A stretch of 40,256 bases of DNA from Rhodococcus sp. EPR-157 (GCF_001647195.1 NZ_LVCV01000668.1:1-40256), one strand, 5' to 3'. Counted from the first letter of the stretch, positions 20,059 through 28,535 are shown. Made by a program: numbers and translations. The notes: a model not told the origin generated them from the sequence alone.

Positions 20059-22005
20059 TCAGTCAGCCTGCAGGACGAGTTTCGGACTCTCTGCTGACAA
20101 CGGAACACTGTCGCGCTGAAGCATCCAGCTGGCGATGTTGTGGAACAGAGGCGCCGCCGACTGGCCACCGGACCCGTCGGCGCTCCGTGTGGGTGCGTCG
20201 AGCATGATTCCGATCACGTAACGCGGATCGTCCGCCGGTGCGATACCGGCAAAGGTGATCCAGTAGTTCGAGTTGGAGTAGCACTTGCATGCCGGGTCCA
20301 CCTGCTGTGCGGTGCCGGTCTTGCCGCTGATCTGATAGCCGGGGATTCCTGCAGCGACGCCGGTGCCGCGCTGATTTCCGTTGTCGTCCTGGGTGACCGC
20401 ACGAAACATGTCGCGAACCGTCGATGCCGTTTGCGGGCTGACGACGTACACGCCCTCCGGCTGCTCGGTCTCGGTCCTGTTCCCCCCGGGATCCACGGTC
20501 GACTTGACGATTCGAGGAGGGATGCGCATCCCGTCGTTCGCGATCGCCTGATACATCGCGGTCATCTGCAGCAACGTCATCGACAGGCCCTGTCCGATGG
20601 GCAGGTTGGCGAACGTGCCACCGGACCACTGGTCGCGGCTGGGCACACTTCCGGCACTTTCACCGGGCAGTCCGACATCGCTTCGCTGACCCAGCCCGAA
20701 TCGGGCAAGCATATCGGCGTACCTGTCCTCGCCTACTCGCTGAGCGAGCATCAGGGTGCCGACGTTCGAAGACTTCCCGAACACGCCGGTCGATGTGTAC
20801 GGGGCTACGCCATGGTCCCATGCGTCCTTGACCGAGACACCTGACATGAAGATGCTGCCGGGCACCTGGAGGACTTCGTCGGGAGTGGTCAGCCCGTACT
20901 CGATCGCAGCAGCAGCTGTGACGATCTTGTTGACCGAGCCAGGTTCGAACGGCGTGGAAACGGCGAGGTTGCCCATCTCCTTGTTCGCGTCGTTGTTGCC
21001 GACCCCGATGCCGGGATTGAACGTGTTGTCGTTGGACATGGCCAACACTTCGCCGGTGTGCGCGTCCTGCACGAATGCCGATGCATTCTTCGCGCCGGAC
21101 AGATCCTTGGCGAGTTGAACCTGCTGCTGGACGTAGTACTGCAGGTCTGCATCGATGGTCAATTCGACGCCTGACCCGTTGACTGCGGTCTGCTTGTCTC
21201 GCCAGCTCCCCGGGATGACAGCCCCGTCGGATCCCCGATCGTAGGTCTGCGAACCATCGGTTCCGGCCAGCGTCGAGTCGAGCGAATCTTCCAGCCCGAG
21301 CAGACCGTGCCCGTCCCACCCGGTGGCGCCGACGATGTTGGCGGCGAGCGATCCACCGGGGTATTCACGGATGTCCTGGCGTTCGAGGCCGACTTCGCCG
21401 TACTTCTCACTGATGTCGGTGGCGATCGTCGAGTCGACCCCGCGCACGAGGTACGTGAACGTGTCGTCGCTCTTCAACTTCGCGAGAATGTCCTTCTCGT
21501 TGGCGATGTCGCCCAATTCGTCGTGGATTCCCGCGGCGATTTCGGCAAGCCTGTCGTCGGTTGCAGGCTTGGTCGGATCCTTCGCCCGCGCCTCGTCCAG
21601 CTCTTTGCGCACTCGAACAGGTTGAAAGGTAAGCGCTTTCGCTTCCATCGTGAATGCGATCGGCTTGCCGTTTCGATCCGTGATGGAACCGCGAGTGGCT
21701 GGGTCGACAAGTGTCGTCGTGCGCTGGGACGCCGCCTCGGCCGACAGACGGTGTCCGTCGACGCCCATGATCCACAGCAGCTGAAGGGCAACGACAGCGA
21801 GAACTCCGAACATGACGATTCGGCCGAAGCCATTTCGGAAGACGAAGGACGATGCATCGAATCGACTGCGCGGACGCGGACGAACGGGGTGACTTCCCTG
21901 CCTGCGGGACGCCGCAGGGCGACGGCCCTGGGCCGTTGCGTTGCCACGCACCGAGTTTCGCGGCAACGGCGCACGGCGAGGCGCCCCGGTGGTAGGCCTG
22001 GTCAC
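20059..22005 (-). CDS. pbpB: Septal peptidoglycan transpeptidase PbpB (FtsI, class B PBP)
   Basis: Membrane-anchored D,D-transpeptidase that cross-links septal peptidoglycan made by FtsW; target of beta-lactams. The 648-aa protein has a basic cytoplasmic N-terminus, one transmembrane helix (about 62-82), the class B pedestal domain (TTLVDPATRGSITDRNG from about 97), and the penicillin-binding domain. The active-site tetrad SVNK is at 357-360 (Ser357), SSN at 412-414 and KTG at 563-565. Two cysteines (DPACKC, about 572-577) lie just after the KTG strand. The GTG overlaps the ftsL-like stop as GTGA. Confidence 0.96.
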   Translation of the reverse strand: MTRPTTGAPRRAPLPRNSVRGNATAQGRRPAASRRQGSHPVRPRPRSRFDASSFVFRNGFGRIVMFGVLAVVALQLLWIMGVDGHRLSAEAASQRTTTLVDPATRGSITDRNGKPIAFTMEAKALTFQPVRVRKELDEARAKDPTKPATDDRLAEIAAGIHDELGDIANEKDILAKLKSDDTFTYLVRGVDSTIATDISEKYGEVGLERQDIREYPGGSLAANIVGATGWDGHGLLGLEDSLDSTLAGTDGSQTYDRGSDGAVIPGSWRDKQTAVNGSGVELTIDADLQYYVQQQVQLAKDLSGAKNASAFVQDAHTGEVLAMSNDNTFNPGIGVGNNDANKEMGNLAVSTPFEPGSVNKIVTAAAAIEYGLTTPDEVLQVPGSIFMSGVSVKDAWDHGVAPYTSTGVFGKSSNVGTLMLAQRVGEDRYADMLARFGLGQRSDVGLPGESAGSVPSRDQWSGGTFANLPIGQGLSMTLLQMTAMYQAIANDGMRIPPRIVKSTVDPGGNRTETEQPEGVYVVSPQTASTVRDMFRAVTQDDNGNQRGTGVAAGIPGYQISGKTGTAQQVDPACKCYSNSNYWITFAGIAPADDPRYVIGIMLDAPTRSADGSGGQSAAPLFHNIASWMLQRDSVPLSAESPKLVLQAD

Positions 22006-22784
22006 TGCCGACTATCCGAAGGACTTGCCGACGGGATGCTCATGGGAACCAATTGTTCACCGAGGGCTGCGCCTGGCGCGTTATTCGATGCGTTCGGCGT
22101 GGCGGAAGTGATTGGCGGGGTTACGGTCCCCGAGGAACCACTCGCAGACTGGGTCCCACCCGGTGCCGACGCGGATCGCGCCGGACTCGATGCCTGATTC
22201 CTCGGCTGCAACGAATTTCGCGCCTCGGAGTTCGACGATTGCGAAGTCCCCTGCGACTCGACCGGATCCAACGGGGCAACAGGGTTGCCCTGCGCGGGCG
22301 CCGGAGTACCGACCACCTGGATCGCTCCGTCTTCGCCCACGACGATCCGTGCCGCGTTCAACGCCGGAATCATGCCCAGTTCAGCAGCTTTGCGCGCCAA
22401 CTCGGGAGCGGAGTCGGCCAGTTCGACATCACGCTGCAAAGAAGCGCGTTCCTGCACGAGACGCTCGTTCTGCGATTTGGCTTCGGAGAGATCGTACGAG
22501 TCCCCCGCCGACCTCGTGGTGAGCAGAAGGGTCAACCCGAGACCGAGTGACAACAACCCGATGATCAACGCGACGAACGGAATACGCGCAGTGATTGCTG
22601 TGGTCGAAAGTCCGGTGCGCGCGGTCGCATGGCTACCGGAAACCGATTCCCCGCCGAGCGATACGGCACGCTGCTGCCGACGCTCGTACGCACGTGAGGC
22701 TGCCCCCGAGCGACCCGATCCTGGCGCGGATCCGGTAGACCGAGGCCGACGCTTCGTACGTGGCGAACTGGAGGTAATTGTCAT
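22002..22784 (-). CDS. FtsL-like divisome membrane protein
   Basis: Bitopic membrane protein at the ftsL position between rsmH and pbpB (the Rv2164c position). The 260-aa product has a basic cytoplasmic N-terminus (1-65), one transmembrane helix (about 67-90), and a short extracytoplasmic coiled coil ([20 protein letters not shown], about 97-135). A long Ser/Pro/Ala/Asn-rich disordered tail (about 150-260) makes it much longer than a classical FtsL. The family couples FtsQ and FtsB-type proteins to FtsW/PbpB. Naming rests on topology and context more than on sequence identity. ATG overlaps the rsmH stop (ATGA), and the stop overlaps pbpB (GTGA). Confidence 0.88.
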   Translation of the reverse strand: MTITSSSPRTKRRPRSTGSAPGSGRSGAASRAYERRQQRAVSLGGESVSGSHATARTGLSTTAITARIPFVALIIGLLSLGLGLTLLLTTRSAGDSYDLSEAKSQNERLVQERASLQRDVELADSAPELARKAAELGMIPALNAARIVVGEDGAIQVVGTPAPAQGNPVAPLDPVESQGTSQSSNSEARNSLQPRNQASSPARSASAPGGTQSASGSSGTVTPPITSATPNASNNAPGAALGEQLVPMSIPSASPSDSRQ

Positions 22785-23824
22785 GCCGATCTCCTCGCAA
22801 TTCGCTCGGCCGCGCGCAAGCGCACAGGTGCCGAACGCGGATTTTCTTCTATCTCTTGGTCGGACGCGCGTTCGGCGCCCTTGGTCAGGAGGCGGAACTC
22901 CGGGCCCATTCCCGGGAGCTCGACGGGAAGGCCCTCGGGGCTACGGGATTTGATCCGCGGTGCCAGTTCTTTCTTCACAACCCGGTCTTCGAGCGACTGA
23001 TAGGACATGAACACCACCCGTCCACCCACGGTCAACGCGTCGAGACCGGCAGGGACCGCGGCCTCCAACGAGTCGAGTTCGCTGTTCACTTCGATCCGCA
23101 ATGCCTGGAAGGTGCGCTTCGCCGGATGTCCACCTGTGCGCCGGGTGGCTGCTGGAATCGACGAGTAGAGCAACTCCACCAGAGCTGCACTGGTAGTGAA
23201 CGGCTCCGACTCACGCCGCCGGAGAATTGCCGACGCGATACGACCCGCGAACCGTTCCTCGCCGTATGTGCTGAGTACTCGCGCGATTTCTCCGTGCGAG
23301 TACGTGTTGAGCACGTCCGCTGCCGTGAGGCCGACGGTCGGGTCCATGCGCATGTCCAGCGGAGCGTCGACGGAGTACGCGAAACCGCGGTCTGCCTCGT
23401 CGAGCTGCATCGACGAGACACCCAGGTCGAACAGGATGGCGTGCACCGAATCGATCGGCTCGAGCCCGGCGCTTTCCAGCGCGTCGGCGATTCCGTCGTA
23501 TGTCGTGTGCACGAAAGTCGTTCTGTCGGAGAACTCGGACAGTCGCGCTTGTGCCCGTTCCAGTGCGTCGGGATCGCGATCGAGTCCTATGAGCCGCACA
23601 GTGGGGTACGTCCGAAGGAAGTGCTCCGAGTGCCCACCGAGACCGAGGGTGGCGTCGATCATCACCGGCGACTCGCCACGATCAGCTGCTGCGGTCAGAG
23701 CCGGGCCGAGCAATTGGTCTGCGCGCTCGAGGCGCACCGGAATGTGTTTGGGCTCCGAGCTTCCGGCTGCTCCGGACTCCTGGGGAGCGCTATCCGGGAC
23801 GGGCGATGTCGATTCGCCTTCCAC
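22781..23824 (-). CDS. rsmH: 16S rRNA (cytosine-1402-N4)-methyltransferase RsmH
   Basis: S-adenosylmethionine-dependent enzyme that N4-methylates C1402 in the ribosomal P site (also called MraW). The 347-aa protein has [17 protein letters not shown], the SAM-binding motif [15 protein letters not shown] (about 56-70), [30 protein letters not shown], and [14 protein letters not shown], all RsmH hallmarks. A disordered N-terminal extension of about 25 residues precedes the core. The GTG start has GGGAGGA 6 nt upstream. It follows mraZ after a 217-bp gap holding a twin hairpin repeat. Confidence 0.96.
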   Translation of the reverse strand: MEGESTSPVPDSAPQESGAAGSSEPKHIPVRLERADQLLGPALTAAADRGESPVMIDATLGLGGHSEHFLRTYPTVRLIGLDRDPDALERAQARLSEFSDRTTFVHTTYDGIADALESAGLEPIDSVHAILFDLGVSSMQLDEADRGFAYSVDAPLDMRMDPTVGLTAADVLNTYSHGEIARVLSTYGEERFAGRIASAILRRRESEPFTTSAALVELLYSSIPAATRRTGGHPAKRTFQALRIEVNSELDSLEAAVPAGLDALTVGGRVVFMSYQSLEDRVVKKELAPRIKSRSPEGLPVELPGMGPEFRLLTKGAERASDQEIEENPRSAPVRLRAAERIARRSA

Positions 23825-23922
23825 AATGATTCCTCCCGGTCGTGCTTCTGCGCGCCCTCCAGCTCAGCACGCAGTAGATAAAGATGATGGTGTCGAATGC
23901 GTCGAGGTCCCTGTCCGATAGG

Positions 23923-23999
23923 AACCTGGCGTTGGGGAAGAACGTCAGGGTCCTGATCTGCGAAACCTGGCGTTGGGGAAGAACGTCAGGGTTCTGATC
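23923..23999 (-). repeat. Tandem pair of REP-like hairpin repeats
   Basis: Two copies of a 36-nt unit (23923-23958 and 23964-23999) lie 41 bp apart and differ at one position. Each is itself an imperfect inverted repeat: on the plus strand AACCTGGCGTT, a 7-nt GGGGAAG loop, then AACGTCAGGGTT, pairing with one bulge and one mismatch. Transcribed with the dcw operon, the two hairpins would sit between the mraZ stop and the rsmH ribosome site. There is no U-tract, so an ordinary intrinsic terminator is unlikely. They look like REP/MITE-type intergenic repeats or an mRNA processing or stability element. Confidence 0.75.
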
Positions 24000-24041
24000 G
24001 GGCAGAGGCCTCGCGGCACTCGACTGGTGACCGAAGGCGGT

Positions 24042-24473
24042 TTACAAAATCCCTTCCAAGGACTCGTCCATTGCGTCCGAGAAGCTCTGCTCACTCTCGG
24101 CCGAGTAGCGAGCCCAAGCCTCGTCGTTCCAGATTTCGATGAACTCGATCGAACCGTTGACGACGACATTGCGTTCCAGATCCGCGTAGCGCCGATGATC
24201 AGGGCTGAGTGTGATGCGTCCCTGTCCATCGAGCTTCTGCTCGTCCGTACCTGCACCCAATTGCCGTATGTACGAGCGGGCAACCGGATTGGATCGTGAC
24301 GCTTCGGTCAGCTTCCTGACCTTTTCGGCGAAGGCCTCTCGGGTGTAGATGGCGAGGCTGTGATCTTGCCCTTTGCTCACCATCACCCCGTCCTCCAACG
24401 CCTCACGGAACTTCGCCGGCAACGTGAGCCGACCTTTCTCGTCGAGCTTGGGCGTGTAGGTACCGAGAAACAC
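24042..24473 (-). CDS. mraZ: Transcriptional regulator MraZ
   Basis: DNA-binding repressor of its own operon and therefore of the dcw cluster. The 143-aa product has two SpoVT-AbrB-like half domains, each with the characteristic sequence: [16 protein letters not shown] (about 11-26) and [16 protein letters not shown] (about 82-97). The protein forms ring-shaped oligomers that bind several direct repeats at once. The start is a GTG with GGGAGG 7 nt upstream. Three GTGGK repeats with 10-bp period lie 22-52 bp ahead of it. It is the first gene of the minus-strand dcw block. Confidence 0.96.
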   Translation of the reverse strand: MFLGTYTPKLDEKGRLTLPAKFREALEDGVMVSKGQDHSLAIYTREAFAEKVRKLTEASRSNPVARSYIRQLGAGTDEQKLDGQGRITLSPDHRRYADLERNVVVNGSIEFIEIWNDEAWARYSAESEQSFSDAMDESLEGIL

Positions 24474-24482
24474 TCGACACCT

Positions 24483-24525
24483 CCCACTCTCTCCGCTGTC
24501 ACCACTTTACCCCACTTTCCCCCAC
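24483..24525 (-). promoter_or_regulatory. MraZ-box operator
   Basis: Read on the minus strand, GTGGGGGAAA, GTGGGGTAAA and GTGGTGACAG follow each other at exactly 10 bp (24525-24496), so the GTGG cores face the same side of the helix. A fourth GTGGG (24487-24483) is out of this phase and merges into the GTGGGAGG ribosome site of mraZ. This matches the known MraZ operator design of repeated TGGGN-type boxes spaced by about 5 nt. Binding here would block the mraZ promoter or its ribosome site. Confidence 0.8.
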
Positions 24526-24827
24526 TATCAATCCCAGCAGGAAGAAATTCTTGGGATCTGTACCTAAATCTGCAGGTCAGCTTAGTGGTTCATTGTGGAG
24601 AAACTTTTCCCGGGAGCAGGACAGCGATGCGATGCAGCACAACGTGCCGTCCGGCCGCACCGCAAAACCCCAGCTCGGGAACACATGCGAGGCATGACGA
24701 CCGAGAAGTGGAGTGGCTGTGGGTGAAAGTGGGGATCAGTGGATTCCGCGCCGCCGTCGGGTGGGGACAGGTGGGCGAATAGACCTGAATCGGAGGTCGA
24801 CCGCGCTCCGACACAGCTATGTCGACA

Positions 24828-24883
24828 CCACAACAACGAGAGCGGTGCCTACCCGTAGGTATGCACCGCTCTCGTGGTTGTGG
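24828..24883 (-). terminator. Strong hairpin terminator of the DUF3040 gene
   Basis: Two 21-nt arms (24828-24848 and 24863-24883) are inverted repeats with one mismatch, sharing the core ACGAGAGCGGTGC, around a 14-nt loop that can itself fold (CTAC-CC-GTAG). It lies 86 bp after the stop of the minus-strand DUF3040 gene and before the mraZ promoter. No U-tract follows, which is common for actinobacterial terminators. It would insulate the dcw operon from the upstream gene. Confidence 0.75.
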
Positions 24884-24968
24884 CTCTCGTGCTACTGAGC
24901 GCCCGATATGTACTTCATGCTTCTCGAACGTTACTTATGGACAGTTGGAATCAGCCGGGCTGGGCCGA

Positions 24969-25403
24969 TTACTCCTGTTCGAATCGCCGTCGGAAACGAT
25001 CCTCCATCCGCGACGTGAAACCGCCACCCTTGCGCCCGGTCTTAGGCTTGGGCTTCTGCCCCGAGCTCTTCGAGTCGGCTGCGCCGCTCGTCGAAGCGTC
25101 TTCCTGTGGCGCCGATCCGCCCTTCCCAGGCCCACCGAGTAGAAACAGAACCCCGGCCCCGAACATGAAGGCGAAGCCGACAAGACTGACGACCGGGAAT
25201 CCACCGGGCTTGAACGGCAACGCCAGCCCGGCAACAAGTAGAACAAGCCCCAAGACGAACAAAGCCGCCGCTTGAAAGCGACGCTTGCTCGAAGCCGTAC
25301 GCATACGGCCGCTTCTCACGTGAGACGCGAATTTGGGATCCTCGGCGTAGAGAGCGCTCTCGATCTGGTCGAGCATGCGCTGCTCGTGCTCGGAGAGTGG
25401 CAC
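24969..25403 (-). CDS. DUF3040 membrane protein
   Basis: A 144-aa membrane protein of the DUF3040 family, position-equivalent to Rv2169c. It opens with the family signature PLSEHEQRMLDQIESALYAE and continues DPKFASHV (residues about 2-30). Two transmembrane helices follow (about 43-64 and 69-90), then a Gly/Ser/Lys-rich cytoplasmic or periplasmic tail ending FTSRMEDRFRRRFEQE. The function is not known. The GTG at 25403 was chosen because GGAGG lies a few nt upstream and the protein then starts exactly at the family motif. It is monocistronic, with a hairpin terminator downstream. Confidence 0.9.
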   Translation of the reverse strand: MPLSEHEQRMLDQIESALYAEDPKFASHVRSGRMRTASSKRRFQAAALFVLGLVLLVAGLALPFKPGGFPVVSLVGFAFMFGAGVLFLLGGPGKGGSAPQEDASTSGAADSKSSGQKPKPKTGRKGGGFTSRMEDRFRRRFEQE

Positions 25404-25657
25404 GGTACCTCCCCCTGCACAGATATTGAAAGTCATTTCGGTTGCGAAACGACGGGAAGCTGACCTTGGCGGCTACCTGTTGTCAATAATACGAGCAGAA
25501 TCGACTGCTTACCACCTACTCGGTCGATGTGTTCCTGAGAATGTCCAAAGTTTCCCTGTACAGCGATCAAGTCCTGCCCAAGAACCGGATACTTCCGACG
25601 AACCTTCGGACGCAGATTCGGCGTCAACACGCACAGAACACACCATTTCGGGACGAT

Positions 25658-26104
25658 TCAGGCGGACATCGATCGTGGATAGGAGGCCACTCGGTCGAGC
25701 CGAGACTCGGCTCCGATGAAGTCCTCGACCACGTGCAGGAATCGCCCGACCTCACGGTAGAACTCATCTGCCACGCTCGCATCGATCGACCGCGACACAC
25801 CCGCTTGCAGCGCAGCCCTCGTGGCAGAGAATCCGGAGAAGTACTCGGCCCAGGATTCGAGTGCAGGAGCCGCCTTGGCCAGAAGGACCCACGCGCTCCG
25901 CGATCGAGCGCGCGAGGTGGAGATCGGCGCCGCTTCCAGAACCGCGGCGGCGCCCCGCAAGGCAGCCATGTAGCAGTCGAGGAACTGATCGGACACAGTG
26001 TCCGCGCCGACAGAACCGGACAGCAACGCATCCGCTCGACCGAGTAGAACTCGCGCACGCGGCGACACCGGCGGACGCATTTCGGCAAGAACTTTCGTGG
26101 CCAT
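25658..26104 (-). CDS. SAV_6107-type HEPN domain protein
   Basis: A 148-aa, mostly helical soluble protein that I recognise as the SAV_6107 HEPN family of actinobacteria. Conserved-looking stretches are RARVLLGRADALL (about 16-28), DQFLDCYMAALRGAAAVLEA, SRSAWVLLAKAAPALESWAEYFSGFSATRAAL, and the last helix FYREVGRFLHVVEDF. The last helix contains Arg117-x6-His124, which fits the R-x4-6-H pattern of HEPN RNases. No partner nucleotidyltransferase is adjacent, so a toxin-antitoxin role is not supported. The ATG has GGGAGGTG about 9 nt upstream. It is divergent from the GNAT gene and 254 bp ahead of the DUF3040 gene; that 254-bp gap shows no gene. Confidence 0.75.
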   Translation of the reverse strand: MATKVLAEMRPPVSPRARVLLGRADALLSGSVGADTVSDQFLDCYMAALRGAAAVLEAAPISTSRARSRSAWVLLAKAAPALESWAEYFSGFSATRAALQAGVSRSIDASVADEFYREVGRFLHVVEDFIGAESRLDRVASYPRSMSA

Positions 26105-26294
26105 ACTCGAACACCTCCCGTTGGAGTCGTCGTTCGGTACTGCAGATCCGACACGTCCGGACGTCGACGACGATCTATGGTCGGTGGTCCGGCGAGCCCC
26201 GCTTCCCTCGGAGTCATCGCCGGATCACCGACATCGAACACCCGTTCGACATATTCAATATAGCTGTGCACACCGACAAGTAGTCAAGGAAAGG

Positions 26295-26888
26295 TTGAGA
26301 ACAGTCGCTACCGATGCGGAAACGACCCCGTACCTGGTCGACCTGTCCGCCCAGGAGATCCGCCGACGGCTCCCCGAGGCGCTGGCGATCTACGTCGACG
26401 CGATGGGATACCCACAGGGCACCGAATACCACCGTGCGCCGATGTGGTCCGAACATGTGCTGCGACCCGGATGGCGAGGCGTCGGCGCCATCCTCCCCAC
26501 CGAGGAGTCCCCGCTGGTGGCCGTCGCATACGGGTATCGAGGAGCGCGCCATCAGTGGTGGCATCAGCAGGTTCGAGACGGTTTGCTGAGGTCAGGTGTG
26601 AGTGCCGAGCACGCCGACTTCATCCTTGCCGACTACTTCGAACTGACCGAGTTACACGTGTCCCCCCGTGCGCAGGGACACGGACTCGGCGACGCGCTGA
26701 CCCGCCGTCTGCTTTCCGGTCGGCCCGAACGTAGCGTGCTGCTCTCCACACCCGAAGTCGAGGGCGAGAACAATCGGGCCTGGCGTCTGTATCGCAGACT
26801 CGGTTTCGAGGACGTTCTTCGGAATTTCACGTTCGCCGGAGATCGGCGGCCGTTCGCCGTCCTCGCTCGCTCTTTACCGTTCGAATGA
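26295..26888 (+). CDS. GNAT family N-acetyltransferase
   Basis: Acetyl-CoA-dependent acetyltransferase of unknown acceptor, at the position of Rv2170 of M. tuberculosis. With the chosen start the protein has 197 aa. It shows the GNAT core strand LTELHVSPRAQGHGLGDALT (about 118-136), whose RAQGHG loop binds the CoA pyrophosphate, and the C-terminal ENNRAWRLYRRLGFEDV motif. I placed the start at a TTG at 26295 because AAGGAAAGG lies directly upstream and every longer version would overlap the divergent HEPN gene or its control region. The start is uncertain by a few codons. The family is firm, the substrate unknown. Confidence 0.85.
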   Translation: MRTVATDAETTPYLVDLSAQEIRRRLPEALAIYVDAMGYPQGTEYHRAPMWSEHVLRPGWRGVGAILPTEESPLVAVAYGYRGARHQWWHQQVRDGLLRSGVSAEHADFILADYFELTELHVSPRAQGHGLGDALTRRLLSGRPERSVLLSTPEVEGENNRAWRLYRRLGFEDVLRNFTFAGDRRPFAVLARSLPFE

Positions 26889-26930
26889 GCCTCCACCTCG
26901 GTGTTCGACACTGACCTATAGCCTGGAGCG

Positions 26931-28535
26931 GTGATCGACGTTGTGGTTGTTGGCTCCGGCCACAACGCCCTGACCTCAGCCTGCTATCTCGCCGCCGCCG
27001 GTTTGTCCGTCGAGGTCCTGGAGAAGGATTCGATCGCGGGCGGCGGAGTGTCCTCCGTCGAGCGTTTCCCCGGCCATCGCGTCGACAGGGGTTCGTCGGC
27101 GCACATCATGGTTCGGCATACCGGGGTCATCGAAGAACTGGCATTGTCCGACCACGGTCTGCGGTACATCGAATGCGACCCGTGGGCATGTGCACCGGGT
27201 GCACCGGGAACAGATGAGCCCGCCATCGTCTTCCACCGAGACCTCGACGCCACATGTGAGTCCGTGGCGCGGGCGTGCGGCGGCGCCGATGCTCGTGCCT
27301 ACCGTCGATTCGTCGACAAATGGGGACCTCGGAGCGCGCGGACGATGCGAGCATTCTCGGCGCCACCGTCAGGCGGCAATCTGCTTCGCTCGTTCTGGGG
27401 CCTCGACGCCCCGGCCGGCGGGAGCGCCCTGTCTCGCGAATTCCTGACCACCGGCGACGCCCTGCTCGACGAGCTGTTCTCGTCCGAACGACTCAAGGCG
27501 GCGCTGGCGTGGTTCGGCGCTCAATCAGGTCCGCCGATGTCCGAGCCGGGAACGGCGCCAATGGTCGGTTTCGCCGCGCTGATGCACACTGTTCCGCCGG
27601 CTCGGGCGGTCGGTGGCAGCGGCGCGCTGGTCGAGGCACTGATATCGAAGCTGCAGTCGGACGGCGGCGAGGTCACGCTCGGCGACGCCGTCGAATCGGT
27701 GACGCCCTCTCCCGACCACTGGACTACGCGAACCCGATCGGGACGGATGGTAAGCAGCAAGATGGTCGTCGCGGGATGCCACATCCTGACCACGTTGGAC
27801 CTCTTGGCGGCAGGTGGTCACGATCCTCGGCAGATCGAATCCTGGCGTCGAGGAATCCGCGTCGGTCCGGGACTCGGGATGGCCGTCCGCCTCGCGACGT
27901 CAGCACTCCCCCGGTACCCGGGTGCCGAGTCCGCGACCTCGGGCCTGCAACTGCTCGTCCGTGACCGCGCCCAGTTGCGTCTCGCTCACGGCAGCGCTCT
28001 CGCCGGCGAGTTGCCCCCACAGCCGGCGGTTCTCGGAATGTCTTTCACCGCAATCGAACCCAGTGTGGCACCGGAAGGCGAGCATCAAGTTTCGCTGTGG
28101 TCGCAATGGCACCCGCATACATTGTCGGGGGGAAGGCAGTGGCGCAACTCCGAGAGCGACGTGCATCCGGGCGACCTCGCCGAAACCGAGGCCGACCGAG
28201 TCGTCGACCAGCTCGAGTCGTACGCTCCCGGCTTTCGCGAATCGGTACTGCACCGGCATGTTCAGTCGCCCGCGGATATCGAACGCGAACTGGGGATGAT
28301 CGGAGGAAATATCATGCACGTGGAGATGTCGTTGGACCAGATGATGATGTGGCGCCCGATTCCACAGCTTGCCCAGCACCGGGTCCCGGGCGCTCGCGGG
28401 CTCTATCTCACCGGCGCATCGACTCACCCGGGCGGCGGCGTCTCGGCCGCGAGTGGACGAAGCGCAGCAAGAATCGCTATCGCGGACAGTCGTGCCGGCC
28501 GTGTCCGTCGCTGGCTCGGCGAACGCGTCCGATGA
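26931..28535 (+). CDS. crtO: CrtO-type carotenoid ketolase / phytoene-desaturase-like flavoprotein
   Basis: FAD-dependent oxidoreductase of the phytoene desaturase superfamily. Its 534-aa length and N-terminal VVVGSGHNALTSACYLAAAG (4-23) followed by EVLEKDSIAGGG resemble the CrtO beta-carotene ketolases known from Rhodococcus and Deinococcus rather than the CrtI in this same locus. The C-terminal FAD motif GLYLTGASTHPGGGVSAASG is present. CrtO adds a 4-keto group to a beta-ionone ring. The start is a GTG; TATAGC lies 8 nt before it, so the mRNA may be nearly leaderless. The stop overlaps the cruF ATG (ATGA), tying it to carotenoid hydration. A different desaturase or isomerase role in the same pathway is possible. 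Confidence 0.78.
   Translation: MIDVVVVGSGHNALTSACYLAAAGLSVEVLEKDSIAGGGVSSVERFPGHRVDRGSSAHIMVRHTGVIEELALSDHGLRYIECDPWACAPGAPGTDEPAIVFHRDLDATCESVARACGGADARAYRRFVDKWGPRSARTMRAFSAPPSGGNLLRSFWGLDAPAGGSALSREFLTTGDALLDELFSSERLKAALAWFGAQSGPPMSEPGTAPMVGFAALMHTVPPARAVGGSGALVEALISKLQSDGGEVTLGDAVESVTPSPDHWTTRTRSGRMVSSKMVVAGCHILTTLDLLAAGGHDPRQIESWRRGIRVGPGLGMAVRLATSALPRYPGAESATSGLQLLVRDRAQLRLAHGSALAGELPPQPAVLGMSFTAIEPSVAPEGEHQVSLWSQWHPHTLSGGRQWRNSESDVHPGDLAETEADRVVDQLESYAPGFRESVLHRHVQSPADIERELGMIGGNIMHVEMSLDQMMMWRPIPQLAQHRVPGARGLYLTGASTHPGGGVSAASGRSAARIAIADSRAGRVRRWLGERVR

Larger units (their letters stand above)
24474..24968. other. Intergenic region between mraZ and the DUF3040 gene (495 bp)
   Basis: No convincing gene lies here; the short open frames on both strands lack ribosome sites and family features. 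Next to mraZ it holds the MraZ boxes and, just upstream, an inverted repeat ATCCCA (24531-24536) / TGGGAT (24552-24557) around a near-palindrome AAGAAATTCTT. The mraZ promoter must lie here, but I could not assign a clear -10/-35 pair. The far end holds the terminator hairpin of the DUF3040 gene (24828-24883). Confidence 0.6.

Noticed and set aside
24582-24836. An 84-codon minus-strand frame upstream of mraZ
   Set aside because: No ribosome site, Cys/His/Ser-rich composition unlike real genes here, and it begins inside the terminator hairpin.
25433-25630. A 65-codon minus-strand frame between the HEPN and DUF3040 genes
   Set aside because: No usable start with a ribosome site and no hydrophobic or domain pattern; the region more likely carries the DUF3040 promoter (a TATTAT is present).
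25658-26888. HEPN plus GNAT as a toxin-antitoxin pair
   Set aside because: The genes are divergent with a 190-bp gap, each belongs to a widely conserved chromosomal family, and the GNAT lies at the Rv2170 position; typical TA pairs are adjacent and co-directional.
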